Positions 40,047-50,876 of a stretch of DNA of 64,000 nucleotides are shown piece after piece. Each line of letters opens with the position of its first letter. Position 1 is the stretch's first letter. Source of the stretch: Chaetoderma sp. LZ-2023a (taxonomy: Eukaryota; Mollusca; Caudofoveata; Chaetodermatida; Chaetodermatidae); contig CM067366.1 in NCBI GenBank assembly GCA_034401795.1, forward strand, positions 80,361,647 to 80,425,646. Direction: 5' to 3'. The notes below the pieces were generated by a model. It did no database searches. It was not told the origin of the DNA and saw nothing but the letters and a program-made list of their open reading frames with translations. The position numbers and the translations under genes were made by a program.

Positions 40047-41466
40047 GTGCAGGCCATGGGCTAGGCATAGCTAGAAATGTGCAGGCCATGGGCTAGGCAT
40101 AGCTAGAAATGTGCAGGGCATGGGCTAGGCATAGCTAGAAATGTGCAGGCCATGGACTAGAAATGTGCAGGCCATGGGCTAGGCATAGCTAGAAATGTGC
40201 AGGGCATGGACTAGAAATGTGCAGGCCATGGGCTAGGCATAGCAAGAAATGTGCAGGCCATGGCATAGGCATAGCTAATCATGTGTAGGCCATGAGCGGG
40301 AATAGCTAGACATGTGCAGGCCATGGGTGGGGAATAGCTAGTAATGTGCGGGCCATGGGCGGGGAATAGCTAGACATATGCAGGCCATGGGTGGGGAATA
40401 GCTAGAAATGTGCAGGCCATGGGTGAGGCATAGCTGGAAATGTGCAGGCCATGGGTGGGCATAGCTAGAAATGTGCAGGCCATGGGCGGGGCATAGCTAG
40501 AAATGTGCAGGCCATGGTATAGGCATAGATAAACATGTGCAGGCCATGGGTGGGGCATAGCTAGAAATGTGCACGCCCTGGGCTAGAAATGTGCAGGTCA
40601 TGGGTGGGGCATAGCTAGAAATGTGCAGGCCATGGGCTAGAAATGAGCAGGCCATGGTATAGGCATAGCTAAACATGTGCAGGCCATGGGTGGGCATAGC
40701 TAGAAATGTGCAGGCCATGGGCTAGAAATGTGCAGGCCATGGGTGGGGCATAGCAAGAACTGTGCAGCCCATGGGTGGGGCATAGCAAGAAATGTGCAGG
40801 CCATGGGTGGAGCATAGCTAGAAATGTGCAGGCCATTGGCTAGAAATGTGCATGCCATCGGTGGGGCATAGCAAGAAATGTGCAGGCCATGGGTGGGGCA
40901 TAGCAAGAACTGTGCAGGCCATGGGTGAGGCATAGCAAGCAATGTGCAGGCCATGGGTGGGGCATAGCAAGAAATGTGCAGGCCATGGGTGGGGCATAGC
41001 AAGCAATGTGCAGGCCATGGGTGGGGCATAGCAAGAAATGTGCAGGCCATGGGTGAGGCATAGCAAGCAATGTGCAGGCCATGGGTGGGGCATAGCAAGA
41101 AATGTGCAGGCCATGGGTGGGGCATAGCTGGAAATGTGCAGGCCATGGGCTAGAAATGTGCAGGCCATGGGTGGAGCATAGCTAGAAATGTGCAGGCCAT
41201 GGGCTAGAAATGTGCAGGCCATCGGTGGGGCATAGCAAGAAATGTGCAGGCCATGGGTGGGGCATAGCAAGAACTGTGCAGGCCATGGGTGAGGCATAGC
41301 AAGCAATGTGCAGGCCATGGGTGGGGCATACCTAGAAATGTGCAGGCCATGGGTGGGGCATAGCTAGAAAAGTGCAGGCTATGGGCTAGAAATGTGCAGG
41401 CCATGGGTGGGGCATAGCTAGAAATGTGCAGGCCATGGGCTAGAAATGTGCAGGCCATGGGCAGGG
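40047..41466. repeat. 32 bp minisatellite
   Basis: About 50 units, mainly 32 bp: ATGTGCAGGCCATGGGTGGG then GCATAGCTAGAA; shorter 22 bp units lack the middle. The right half is more uniform. Long open frames here are periodicity artefacts. The CATAGCTAGAAATG phrase links it to the 21 bp array at 43255. Confidence 0.95.
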
Positions 41467-41789
41467 TCATGAAATTGAGTTTTTAAAAAAATATTATGTT
41501 ACATATAGGAATAGTAGTCTATAGCTACATTTATCAAGACCACTGCAGAACACATTTTTGTCCGATTTCATCATAAGGTGGCTAATGTAGAATACGTGTA
41601 TTGTATACATGTAATACAAATATTTATAAACCAATAAATTAATTTGATCTCAGATCATAAAAACTAATTCAAACATATCCTAGTAGCACTAGAAGTTATA
41701 TAAAATTTTTTCTATTCTCTAAATTCTTAAAATAAAATATTTTCTTTTAAAATTATGTTCACGTGGATGTTCTGAGACTGTTTCAAGTA
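41467..41789. other. AT-rich sequence, likely 3' UTR of host gene 1
   Basis: Follows the stop at 41790 on the minus strand. No canonical AATAAA signal was found on that strand. Confidence 0.35.
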
Positions 41790-41849
41790 TCAAGAGAGAG
41801 TCATCTCATCCAGCTTGTCAGCAAGAACATCTAAAACTGTATCTGAGCC
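41790..41849 (-). CDS. host gene 1, last exon (unidentified protein)
   Basis: Minus-strand acceptor GCTCATTTCAG before 41849. It reads in phase 0 as GSDTVLDVLADKLDEMTLS and then TGA at 41790-41792. Phase matches the exon at 52135-52203. The 10.3 kb intron between them contains element C and the 21 bp minisatellite. Family not recognised. Confidence 0.68.
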   Translation of the reverse strand, partial: GSDTVLDVLADKLDEMTLS

Positions 41850-41875
41850 CTGAAATGAGCCAAAATATTGTATTA

Positions 41876-42112
41876 ACCCTTTAATGGCTAAGACTGACAA
41901 AACCTGCCTGTGGTAGTGGTATTGAGAAATTTCCATTTACAGTCCAAGTGAAGACTATTTTGAAATTTTACCACTGAAATGACTGGATTGATAAACGAGC
42001 CAGTCATTTCAGTGATAAATTTTCAAAAATAGTCTTCGCTTTGCCTGCAAATGGACATTCAACACGAAAAATTACAGATTTTCTTGACAAATTTTGTCCA
42101 TTAAAGGATTAA
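41876..42112. repeat. palindromic repeat, family P2, full copy
   Basis: Starts AACCCTTTAATGGCTAAGAC and ends TTTGTCCATTAAAGGATTAA. Inner hairpin GACTGGATTGATAAACGAGC. One of the best full-length copies. Confidence 0.8.
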
Positions 42113-42464
42113 TAACACTAACCACCTCAAGCTCAAGATCCCAGCAGTTCACTTTCAAAACAATCATACCAGTTGGGAAGTTGTTGAATATTCCCAGTCT
42201 ATTTAGTTTGTCAAGAATTTACTGTATCCGGACAGCAGCATAAAAAGGTTAATCATATTTTTTAATTCAGTTGTTCATGAGAGATAACTATGAATCACAT
42301 AATGAATATTTTGAAAACAATTTTAATAAGTCTTAGAATTGCCATTGCAGTTAGACAAATCTTTCGAAATCAGCAGAAGGGGAGTTTATCTATGATGTTA
42401 TTTCATAAATATTGATATTTACAGATGATTAGACAGCGTCTGATTACTTTATAATATGCCATTA

Positions 42465-42697
42465 ACCCCTTTAACACTCATATCAGCCAAAAATGCCTTC
42501 TGGCGTGATCTTGAGAAATGTCCATTTGTAGACCAAGAGAAGACTATCTTTGAAACTTTATCACTGGAATGCCTGGCTCAATAACCGAGCCAGACATTCC
42601 AGTGGTAAATTTTCAAAGTCTTCTTGGGTCTGTAAATGGACCTTTTCTATGAGAAAATCTAAATTTTCTTTAACAAATTCGAGGTTTAAAGGGTTAA
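42465..42697. repeat. palindromic repeat, family P2, full copy
   Basis: Starts TTAACCCCTTTAACACTC and ends GGTTTAAAGGGTTAA. Inner hairpin TGGCTCAATAACCGAGCCAG, nearly perfect. Confidence 0.8.
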
Positions 42698-42889
42698 AAT
42701 GCTAAAGTTTGAAATTTGAAAATCTAACATGTCTGGACTAAAATAGTAAACAACATTTTGGCTCATTTCAATCCATCTAAGTTTCTATGTTATAGTTTCA
42801 TAACTTGCCACAGTATGTTTAGTATTTAAAGAATAGATTTTGTGTGTGCACAACACTATTAGGTTTATCCAATCACTGCCCTCCACCGA

Positions 42890-43275
42890 CAACTGTTCCT
42901 CCAACCAATAGAGGGATCTGACCTGTCACTCAAGCATCTGACGTCATAATCAAATATATATCACTTGTTACACGTAGGTAACATAACAATCAAAATGACG
43001 TAGGGCTGTCACTAAAGTGGCAACAGTCTGGTACAAAAATGTCTGAATAGTATGTTTTTAGTAAATTTACAATTGAATAAACATTCTGTTGAGTATTTTG
43101 AAACTAATTTGACTGGGATCCATTGCCCCATGCGCAACAACAGTTCGCAGTCAAATTACTTTCAACGTTTTCAACAACTTTCCTCTTGAGTTACCTTGAA
43201 ATTTGGAGTCTGAGAATTCAGGGGTCAAAATGATTCAAACATGTGTAAGGTGTGTACAGCTTAGCTAGAAATGGG
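42890..43275. repeat. dispersed repeat R1 with P1 core
   Basis: Includes the P1 palindrome at 43086-43177 (GTTGAGTATTTTGAAACTAA) and the tail AAATGGGTGGGGCATAGAT, which runs straight into the 21 bp minisatellite. Confidence 0.6.
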
Positions 43276-43672
43276 TGGGGCATAGATAGAAATGGGCAGG
43301 ACATAGCTAGAAATTGGCGGGAAATGGCTAGAAATGGGTGGGGCATAGATAGAAATGGGCGGGACATAGCTAGAAATGGGCGGGACATAGCTAGAAATGG
43401 GCGGGACATAGCTAGAAATGGGCGGGACATAGCTAGAAATGGGCGGGGCATAGCTAGAAATAGGCGGGGCATAGCTAGAAATGGGTGGGGTATAGCTAGA
43501 AATGGGCGGGACATAGCTAGAAATGGGCAGGACATAGCTAGAAATGGATGGGACATAGCTAGAAATGGGCGGGACATAGCTAGAAATTGGCGGGACATAG
43601 CTAGAAATAGATGGGACATAGTTAGAAATGGGCGGGACATAGCTAGAAATGGATGGGGCATAGCTAGAAATG
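43255..43672. repeat. 21 bp minisatellite
   Basis: About 20 copies of GCTAGAAATGGGCGGGACATA. As 21 is divisible by 3, frames stay open on both strands (43218-43770), which explains the long but meaningless open frames. It appears to be an expansion of the R1 tail. Confidence 0.95.
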
Positions 43673-44020
43673 CATCCTCCTTTGTACTACTCATCCAATC
43701 CCGCACAGCCACCAGAATAAGGCCTATGTTATCTTATCCACGGCACATTCAGATATGTCAGGGAATTTAACTCATATTTAAGCTACAGAATTTTGTTTCA
43801 AAAACATTTTGCTCAAATATGTCACCAATATGACAATCATTGATAATTTGTCAAAAATCAGTATTTCTATGCTTGTAGAGTCATTCTCTGTGTCACAAGG
43901 TCAGCTTGTTGGTGTATATATGAAGTTATGAATTGCACGATTCATCGACTAGGCAATTCTAAGGAGGCCGAGTGAACCAGTACTTACTCCGATGTAGGCT
44001 ATGATCGCAATTATCATGAA

Positions 44021-44236
44021 ATAAACGAAATCTAGGATTTCTTTTTTCACGAGAGAGTTGATACTTACCTCCCTAATACTTTTGATATTGCTAAATATTG
44101 GCTTTCACTCAATAAACACTCAGATTTAAAACAGTTAGGTGCCCCTACTGGGCAGGGAGTCAGAGCGTAGTCCGGCGGATGCCAGCCCCACCTCCGCGCA
44201 TGCGCAGACTAGCACTTCCTCTGACTAGATTATTGG
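44021..44236. repeat. element C terminal repeat (3' side)
   Basis: Mirror of 37429-37642, with the tip AAACGAAATCTAGGATTTC on plus. Confidence 0.88.
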
Positions 44237-44306
44237 CTGACACACATGCAACTATTAAGAGCCTGAAGACCGAGCCTCTGTGGGGTGGAGAGGCCGGGTC
44301 CGTATC

Positions 44307-44406
44307 TAGGGAGGTAAGTATCAACTCTCTCGTGAAAAAAGAAATCCTAGATTTCGTTTATTTCACTTCAAGAGTATACTTACCTCCCTAATACTTTTGA
44401 TATTGC
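44307..44406. repeat. element C internal complementary region
   Basis: Carries the tip junction GATTTCGTTTATTTCACTTC on plus, flanked by GGTAAGTAT and ATACTTACC. Confidence 0.88.
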
Positions 44407-44937
44407 CAGAATTCGAAAGTGAATCTGGCGGGAGGGAGGCGAGGTCAAAAGACCAGCTCATCCCTATACGCTTTTCTGCGTTTAAGGCACTTAACCTTCT
44501 GAAACTGTAAGAAAAAACAGTCAGGATTTGACTAACCATCGGATAACACCACCGATGTATGAGAGATGACCGAATGTCATATGCGCTCCCCCCCCCTCCT
44601 TCCTGGGAGGAAGAGTCGACTGACCTCAATGTCCTATACGCTCTCTACGTACAAGTGCCATGTACTACAGGACAGAGACGAAAAAGCTCCATTTTCGTAA
44701 CTCTCAACAATGAACCACACAAATACACAAACCATCACCATATTAATAACGGGTAATCGTGACAATACAATCAACAACGGACAACACATGAACAAGACTG
44801 ACCTTGTTGAAAATGGCTGCTGACATCATCTTCCCATCGGTAAAGACTGATGCAGGCCCAAAAAAGTGGGTGTTTCCATAAATTAATTGTGATATATATA
44901 AGTAATGAGGAAATCACCTCAAAAAATATAAACCGAT

Positions 44938-47874
44938 TTATTTTTTCAAAACCGACAAGGCGAGAGGATTAGAGGTGTCACGGAGATAATGGTCTGTAAA
45001 ACTTGACTCACAGTGCCACTGAGCCACCGACATAATATCATCCACAGGGACCCCATTAAATAGGGCCGTGGATGTCACTACGCCGCGGACACTGTGAGCC
45101 TTGGCCACGTCAACCTGCTTCCCGGTGGCGGATTTATGGCAAAACTGAATGCATTCCACAATCCACCTGGAAATGGTGTCCTTAGAAGCCCTCCCATGGG
45201 GTTCAATATATGACAACCATAACGCTGACTGGTCGGTGCGCCATGCCGCCGTACGTTGTTTGTACCGGCGCAGCGCCCGGACGGGACACCATGCTTTAGA
45301 ATTAGGATCATATCTAGTTAAAGCAGGCAAAATAATAGGTTGACCTGGATATTTCAACGACTGATTTTTAGCCAAGAAATTAATCCTAGGTAGCAGCTTA
45401 AGGCCTTCCCCTGAAACCACAAAACGGTCATCCTCGGCTGATAAGGCATGAATCTCACTCCTACGCCTAGCCGAGGCCGCAGCAATTAAAAACACAGTCT
45501 TCAGTGTTAATAGTTTCATAGAAATGGAACTAAGTGGTTCAAAAGGCTTATCACCTAGTACTTGAAGCACTAGTGATAAACTCCAAGACGGAATCACAGG
45601 AGGATTCCTTGGTCTTAGATTGCCCATGCCTTTAATTAATACATTCAATGTATTTACTTCATCACTTCCCCTCTTAGCCAAGCAAGGAATAACAGACATT
45701 AATGCTGACTTATAACCAGCAATAGAGTTAGGCTTGAGGCTATAGGCATCATAGAGGTGACAGAGGAAATCAGCTACTACTTGAATAGATGAATCCATTG
45801 GATCAATACATCTTTTTGAGCACCATTCTGCAAATCTGTTGATTTTATAATTATATGCTCTGGAGGTTGACCCCCTCCTGGCTTTGGCCATAAACATGGC
45901 TGCTTGCTCAGAAAAGCCCTCCTTAATTCTAGATTCCTTGACAACATCCACGCAGTCAATCTGAACATTGACGGATTGTTGTGAAGGGCCTTGCCCTGGA
46001 AGATAATATCGTCCATCAGAGGCAGAGGAACCGGATTGCAGACCAGAAGGTCCAGCAGATCCGTATACCAAGATCGGCTTGGCCAATCCGGGGCGATCAG
46101 AAGCACTTGGCATTCCTCCTGTCTGATTTTCTGAAGAATTTTTGGAATCAGGATTGCTGGAGGGAATGCGTATGCATACATTCTCCCCCAGCTGATAGCT
46201 AACGCATCTGTTGCGAAAGCGCTTGGATCCGGAATCGGAGAGACGTACGTCGTCATCTTCGCATTCTTCTTCGTTGCGAACAAATCGATGTTGGGTTTCC
46301 CCCAATGGTCGAACAGACGATCCGCCACACATTGATTTAGTTGCCATTCCGTGGGTAAAACACTCATCCTTCGGCTCAATGAGTCTGCTAGCAGGTTTAA
46401 CCTTCCCGGAATATGAACTGCTTTCAAGGTAATCTGGTGATCCAGACACCAACAAAGCAGTTTCCATGTCATCATACAGAGACTGGGCGACTTCGTTCCG
46501 CCCTGGCGGTTTATGTAAGTCACAACTGTTGAGTTGTCTGAACGAATAAGAACAATCTTGCCCTGAACTTTCTGTAAGAAATGTTCCAGGCCCAGGACTA
46601 CTGCTCTTAGCTCCAGTAGATTTATATGTTCCTGTGACTGTTCCAGATTCCAAAGCCCTGATATCGTGGATTCTTCCAGGCAAGCTCCCCAGCCCTCCAT
46701 CGATGCATCTGTATACACAGTCACCTGAGGGTGGGGAGGGGTTAGCAAAACCCCCGGTAAGAGATTCTCTGTATTCAACCACCATTGCAGGTGGTGAATC
46801 AGAGGCGCCAACACTGACACATTCGAGTCCAGCGAACCTGTACTCTGGGTCCATTGTGTCATGAGAAACAACTGTATCGGCCGCCTGCGTAAGGCGGCCT
46901 GAGGAATGACTGGTTCCAACGAAACCATCAACCCCAGCATTCTCAAGTAAACCCGTGCCAGGACATGACGACTGTCGCACACTGACTGAATCAACGAGAT
47001 GAGTATTTGAACTCTCTCCTGAGTAGGATAAACATATCCTGTCTCCAGATCGAAGAACATCCCCAGGTAAACAAACTTCTGGGATGGAGTCAGCTCTGAT
47101 TTTGGGAAATTGATCATCCAGCCCAAGTCTGTGAGAATTTTCAAAACAATCTCCAGATTGGCGGACAAACTTTCCCGGGTGTGCGCTTTCAACAGCCAGT
47201 CGTCTATGTACGTGTGGACTGCTATGCTTCTCCTGCGGAGGTATGCTGTGATCGCAAGAACCACACGGGTGAAAACCCGAGGAGCCGTGGAAATTCCGAA
47301 GGGCAACACCCTGAATTCCCACTGTCTGCCCTGGAATGCAAATCTCAGGAAACGACAGAAACTCCTGTGGATGGGGATGTGGAAATAAGCGTCCTTCAAA
47401 TCTATCGACGCCGTCCACATCCCCCTCTCCAACCCCGCCAACACCGAGCGCACCGTTTCCATCTTGAAACTGGGCGTCTCGATGAACTTGTTCAATGGCT
47501 TGAGGTTGAGAATCGGTCTCCACCCACCGGTGCGTTTTGTTACCAAGAACAGGGTTGAATAGAAGCCCGGACACCTTTGTGCCGGCTGAATAGCTCCTTT
47601 TTGTACGAGGGAATTTATCTCCTCCTCGATACACAACCTTTGATCTGGATCTCTCGGAATGGGAGTCCAGACTGGCACCAGAGACAGTCGCGACGGCGGG
47701 CCTGTCATCCACTCTGGATGATACCCCACGGAAAGCCATCGCAAGACTAAACGGTCCTGAGTTAACCGTTCCCACTCTTGCATGTGGTCGGCTAGCCGGC
47801 CTCCCACCGGTCCACCTAGGGACCGCGGTGGACACAAGGCATGCAAGAGCGGCACTGTCTCCGTCGCCATACAC
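44938..47874 (-). CDS. DIRS C ORF3: tyrosine recombinase
   Basis: 978 codons, as in B, with only a few amino-acid differences. The recombinase motifs (ASARRRSEIHAL, AHSVRG, DHYLRD) are unchanged. The internal ATG of A and B (IMVYGSAG) is ILVYGSAG here, so a start at that codon cannot be general. The first two-thirds overlap ORF2 out of frame. Confidence 0.9.
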   Translation of the reverse strand: MYGDGDSAALACLVSTAVPRWTGGRPASRPHARVGTVNSGPFSLAMAFRGVSSRVDDRPAVATVSGASLDSHSERSRSKVVYRGGDKFPRTKRSYSAGTKVSGLLFNPVLGNKTHRWVETDSQPQAIEQVHRDAQFQDGNGALGVGGVGEGDVDGVDRFEGRLFPHPHPQEFLSFPEICIPGQTVGIQGVALRNFHGSSGFHPCGSCDHSIPPQEKHSSPHVHRRLAVESAHPGKFVRQSGDCFENSHRLGLDDQFPKIRADSIPEVCLPGDVLRSGDRICLSYSGESSNTHLVDSVSVRQSSCPGTGLLENAGVDGFVGTSHSSGRLTQAADTVVSHDTMDPEYRFAGLECVSVGASDSPPAMVVEYRESLTGGFANPSPPSGDCVYRCIDGGLGSLPGRIHDIRALESGTVTGTYKSTGAKSSSPGPGTFLTESSGQDCSYSFRQLNSCDLHKPPGRNEVAQSLYDDMETALLVSGSPDYLESSSYSGKVKPASRLIEPKDECFTHGMATKSMCGGSSVRPLGETQHRFVRNEEECEDDDVRLSDSGSKRFRNRCVSYQLGENVCIRIPSSNPDSKNSSENQTGGMPSASDRPGLAKPILVYGSAGPSGLQSGSSASDGRYYLPGQGPSQQSVNVQIDCVDVVKESRIKEGFSEQAAMFMAKARRGSTSRAYNYKINRFAEWCSKRCIDPMDSSIQVVADFLCHLYDAYSLKPNSIAGYKSALMSVIPCLAKRGSDEVNTLNVLIKGMGNLRPRNPPVIPSWSLSLVLQVLGDKPFEPLSSISMKLLTLKTVFLIAAASARRRSEIHALSAEDDRFVVSGEGLKLLPRINFLAKNQSLKYPGQPIILPALTRYDPNSKAWCPVRALRRYKQRTAAWRTDQSALWLSYIEPHGRASKDTISRWIVECIQFCHKSATGKQVDVAKAHSVRGVVTSTALFNGVPVDDIMSVAQWHCESSFTDHYLRDTSNPLALSVLKK

Positions 47875-47963
47875 ACCGGCGTGGTCCTTACCGCGGTAAG
47901 CGCCCTGTCAGGAACGATAACCACGCCCAGATCCTCGCGCGACCCGCCCCGCCCCGCGCGCAC
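45777..47963 (-). CDS. DIRS C ORF2: reverse transcriptase-RNase H
   Basis: 728 codons, virtually the same as B. YIDD, the RNase H TDAS...RSDNST residues and the C-terminal region (KPNIDLFATKKNAKM) are intact. First ATG near 47870. No breaks. Confidence 0.94.
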   Translation of the reverse strand: MRAGRGGSREDLGVVIVPDRALTAVRTTPVCMATETVPLLHALCPPRSLGGPVGGRLADHMQEWERLTQDRLVLRWLSVGYHPEWMTGPPSRLSLVPVWTPIPRDPDQRLCIEEEINSLVQKGAIQPAQRCPGFYSTLFLVTKRTGGWRPILNLKPLNKFIETPSFKMETVRSVLAGLERGMWTASIDLKDAYFHIPIHRSFCRFLRFAFQGRQWEFRVLPFGISTAPRVFTRVVLAITAYLRRRSIAVHTYIDDWLLKAHTRESLSANLEIVLKILTDLGWMINFPKSELTPSQKFVYLGMFFDLETGYVYPTQERVQILISLIQSVCDSRHVLARVYLRMLGLMVSLEPVIPQAALRRRPIQLFLMTQWTQSTGSLDSNVSVLAPLIHHLQWWLNTENLLPGVLLTPPHPQVTVYTDASMEGWGACLEESTISGLWNLEQSQEHINLLELRAVVLGLEHFLQKVQGKIVLIRSDNSTVVTYINRQGGTKSPSLCMMTWKLLCWCLDHQITLKAVHIPGRLNLLADSLSRRMSVLPTEWQLNQCVADRLFDHWGKPNIDLFATKKNAKMTTYVSPIPDPSAFATDALAISWGRMYAYAFPPAILIPKILQKIRQEECQVLLIAPDWPSRSWYTDLLDLLVCNPVPLPLMDDIIFQGKALHNNPSMFRLTAWMLSRNLELRRAFLSKQPCLWPKPGGGQPPEHIIIKSTDLQNGAQKDVLIQWIHLFK

Positions 47964-49971
47964 CTCGGTGCACGGGCGGCTGCCTGGCTGACGGCGGCTG
48001 AGGAGCCTGCGCCCCCCTCACTGCTGGCCGAATCGCACGCGGCCGAGGCCGGCGCTGCGACGGCGGCTGGCCTCTGACTTGGCCAACACCACCTCGAGCC
48101 TGCAGGGGACGATACGCAGGGGCCGCGGCGCGAACGTTAGCACGACGCAGTACCTCAAACTGTTCGCGCAGCGCCCTCTGGTTATTCACCAGGGTGACCG
48201 TCTCCTGGAGGTGGCGACATCCCTCACCTCCAAAAAGACCAGGACCCGTCATAGGCGTACGGAGTAGCCTATTATACAGGTCCTGAGACGGGCACAGATT
48301 GTCCAGGGCAAATGTGCGTCTTGCCCTGACACTCCTGGTCACCGCCCGCGTCATACAGTCCAGCGCCAGGTTAATACCATCCTGGATGGTTCGCTGGACC
48401 GCGAGCGGGCCTGGCTGGCGCGATGCGGATGCCGTTACTACCCCCTGTAACAGCTGGGAGACGTGGGACAGAGCGGCAATCGAAGCCCTCCCACTCTCCT
48501 CCGCATCACGCAACGCGGTATTCGCCGAACGCAACACGTTCGCGCACAAGACCCCCGCGTCAGAACGGGAGCCTGGCCGCGTATCCTCACCCAAAGCCGC
48601 GCGGTCATCCACGCTGGGCTCGGGTACCACACCGTACCGCTGGTAGTCCAGGGGCACGATGCGACAACGCCTGGCCACCTCGCGAGGGGCCTTCGCGAGA
48701 CGTCCACTCGTGTTAATGGACGCCTCCGCCGCCTTGAACATGTCAACGACATGCTCCGCCAGCGGCAGAGAAGGCATAGCGTTAGCAGTTGGTTTCCCAG
48801 CTAACCACGGCGTGTGAACACGGTGGCTAGCCGACTGCTCCACGGGCAGATCAGGCCTAACGCTCACCAACCACTGGCAAGCGTCATACCAATCCTCCTC
48901 CGTGGCTAACTGCGAGCGCTCTACAAGACGGGGTCCTTCGTCTTCCTCCTGAGCGCAAGCAGTAGAGCTTGACGGCGGGTACGCTGATACACCTGGCAAG
49001 CCAGGGAAAACATGCGGGCCTGACAGCACCGGCATGAGAATATCACTGGTTTGACCAGGAGCAGGCACCGCGGTAGAGCGCGGGGTATATATAGCCCTAC
49101 CACGGGCCCGGCCAGCACCAGCTACACTCTCGGCAAGCCGAGGTATGCGGTACCGCTGGCCATCAGCAGCGCCCTGGGCCACCACCTGAACCGCGGACCT
49201 TACTCCAGGGTGAGTAATACCGTGGAAAAAAGCGCCTGTATACCCCGCGAGGGGTGCACAAACGTCTTCAACCATGTCCACGTCGTCAGACGGCGACCCT
49301 AGCAGGTAATCCTCATCACCCTGGTCAGAAAGATTAGACCCCGGGTCAGCAAAGAGAGCTAACCCGGGCTGACCAGGAACGGTGCCATAGGAGGTACTGG
49401 CCACCGCGGCGTGCGGATACCCCTGGACTGATAAGCAGCCAGCGGGTTCCAGCGACAACCGTCCACGGTCCCCTATCGGCGCGGCAATAAGCCTGCTGCC
49501 AGGGCCGTGGAACGCCCCCTCTAATGGGGCCACCTCTGAATCGTCGGACAACGGAAGCGGACTAAGGAAAATCGATCCAGAGGCGGGGATTACCTGCTCC
49601 GAAGCCGATGATGAGGACAATAAAGGATCCGGTCCAGGAAGCATGCCACGAAGCAACCCTGGAACCAAATCTTTTATTGTCCTCTTCATCTCTCCCAACA
49701 TCTCGGTCCGGAAGGTCTCCATATCCACCGCGGACGAGACCTTCCCCTTACCCTTCCTACTTACAACCTCTCGTTTCCGCTTCTTCTTCCTCTCCTCCAC
49801 TACCACCTTGTCCGTCGCCTGTAAGCAGCACAAGAATTCGGACATTAACTCGCCCCCCCAGTGCTTACATATGTCACAATTAATCAATGGACCACAAGGG
49901 CTACATCGATAACACAGATGCGGCCAGAACTTGACATGCATAAAACGTCCACAGGACGCGCAACCCGGTCC
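47908..49971 (-). CDS. DIRS C ORF1: gag-like protein, exon 2
   Basis: Mirror of B exon 2: acceptor CTGTTTCAG before 49971, seven-cysteine motif, basic stretch, acidic middle, Arg/Pro-rich tail. Differences from B are scattered (for example VVVEERKKKRKR for VVEEEKKKKKRKR, and VEDV for DEDV). The G7 run just after the cysteines is intact, unlike in D. Confidence 0.85.
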   Translation of the reverse strand, partial: GPGCASCGRFMHVKFWPHLCYRCSPCGPLINCDICKHWGGELMSEFLCCLQATDKVVVEERKKKRKREVVSRKGKGKVSSAVDMETFRTEMLGEMKRTIKDLVPGLLRGMLPGPDPLLSSSSASEQVIPASGSIFLSPLPLSDDSEVAPLEGAFHGPGSRLIAAPIGDRGRLSLEPAGCLSVQGYPHAAVASTSYGTVPGQPGLALFADPGSNLSDQGDEDYLLGSPSDDVDMVEDVCAPLAGYTGAFFHGITHPGVRSAVQVVAQGAADGQRYRIPRLAESVAGAGRARGRAIYTPRSTAVPAPGQTSDILMPVLSGPHVFPGLPGVSAYPPSSSTACAQEEDEGPRLVERSQLATEEDWYDACQWLVSVRPDLPVEQSASHRVHTPWLAGKPTANAMPSLPLAEHVVDMFKAAEASINTSGRLAKAPREVARRCRIVPLDYQRYGVVPEPSVDDRAALGEDTRPGSRSDAGVLCANVLRSANTALRDAEESGRASIAALSHVSQLLQGVVTASASRQPGPLAVQRTIQDGINLALDCMTRAVTRSVRARRTFALDNLCPSQDLYNRLLRTPMTGPGLFGGEGCRHLQETVTLVNNQRALREQFEVLRRANVRAAAPAYRPLQARGGVGQVRGQPPSQRRPRPRAIRPAVRGAQAPQPPSARQPPVHRGARGAGRVARGSGRGYRS

Positions 49972-50733
49972 CTGAAACAGGGCAAAGGACAAGGAGTATG
50001 AGCAACTAGTTAAGCTTAGAAACTCAATCCAACTCAAGGAGAAGGAAAACGATCATAAAGATCAATATACATCAAAAACCAGCATAGCGCTTGAATTGCT
50101 AATAAATACATAGCCAGCTGATTATGACGTCATTAATCCCGTGACAGGAAAAATTCGATCCCAACAAAACATCCAAGTGCAAAGACGAATTGTATGCTGA
50201 ATGGATAAGTTGACTACACAACCATCAGATACATATAGATAACTCTTGACTGGCAAAAATGTTAATTATCTCCCTTTGATTGTTTACAATAATTAACATC
50301 ACCACATTATCAATAACTAGATACCTGACACTTTGTATAGACAAACCATCCAACGTGACGAACCGGAAACTCCACCATCTGCACGCCTCTTAACTCTCTC
50401 CACCTCATGGGGAAGGAATTGGATCAAGAGGGCAAAGTGAGAAGACCTTTATACCAGGCCTCCAACTCACTGGACATAATTTTTCATTTGGTTAGATAAC
50501 CTAACAGTGTTAGTAGGAAATGGAACCATGGTGGAGAGAATACTAATTCTCTGGTACTGTGACGTCACAACCTAGCGTCATACAGACCTGTGGACAGAAA
50601 CAGAAAGAGAAATTAGTCCTAGGTAGCACCGAGTTGACCTAAACCAACTAACTAAGGCGCTTATCACGGTAAACGCGAGTCCCGGAAACACAATACACCG
50701 GGAAGAAAACTCGCTAATTTTACTAGAAGTCAC
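49972..50733 (-). other. phase-0 intron in ORF1 of element C
   Basis: 762 bp, the same length and splice signals as in B. Confidence 0.6.
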
Positions 50734-50784
50734 CTGATTTAAAGGTCCAACGTCCTCCGGTGGCGAAGTGTATCCTCCCGCCAT
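50734..50784 (-). CDS. DIRS C ORF1, exon 1
   Basis: ATG plus 16 codons: MAGGYTSPPEDVGPLNQ, donor CAG|GTGACT. Same length as in B with several residue changes. Confidence 0.66.
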
Positions 50785-50876
50785 CCAAATCAGGTCTTAT
50801 CACTTCCAAAATAACACCAATAAAAACGTTAATGAGCAAGAAAAGCTTATGACTGAAAAACATGTGTGTTCTCTTT

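Noticed and set aside
40370..41470. Long open frames encoding repeats like MACTFLAMPHPWPAH
   Set aside because: They come from the 32 bp minisatellite and run in several frames; no start context or splice sites.
43218..43770. Open frames of ~165-170 codons on both strands
   Set aside because: A 21 bp unit keeps any stop-free frame open; the sequence is a minisatellite.
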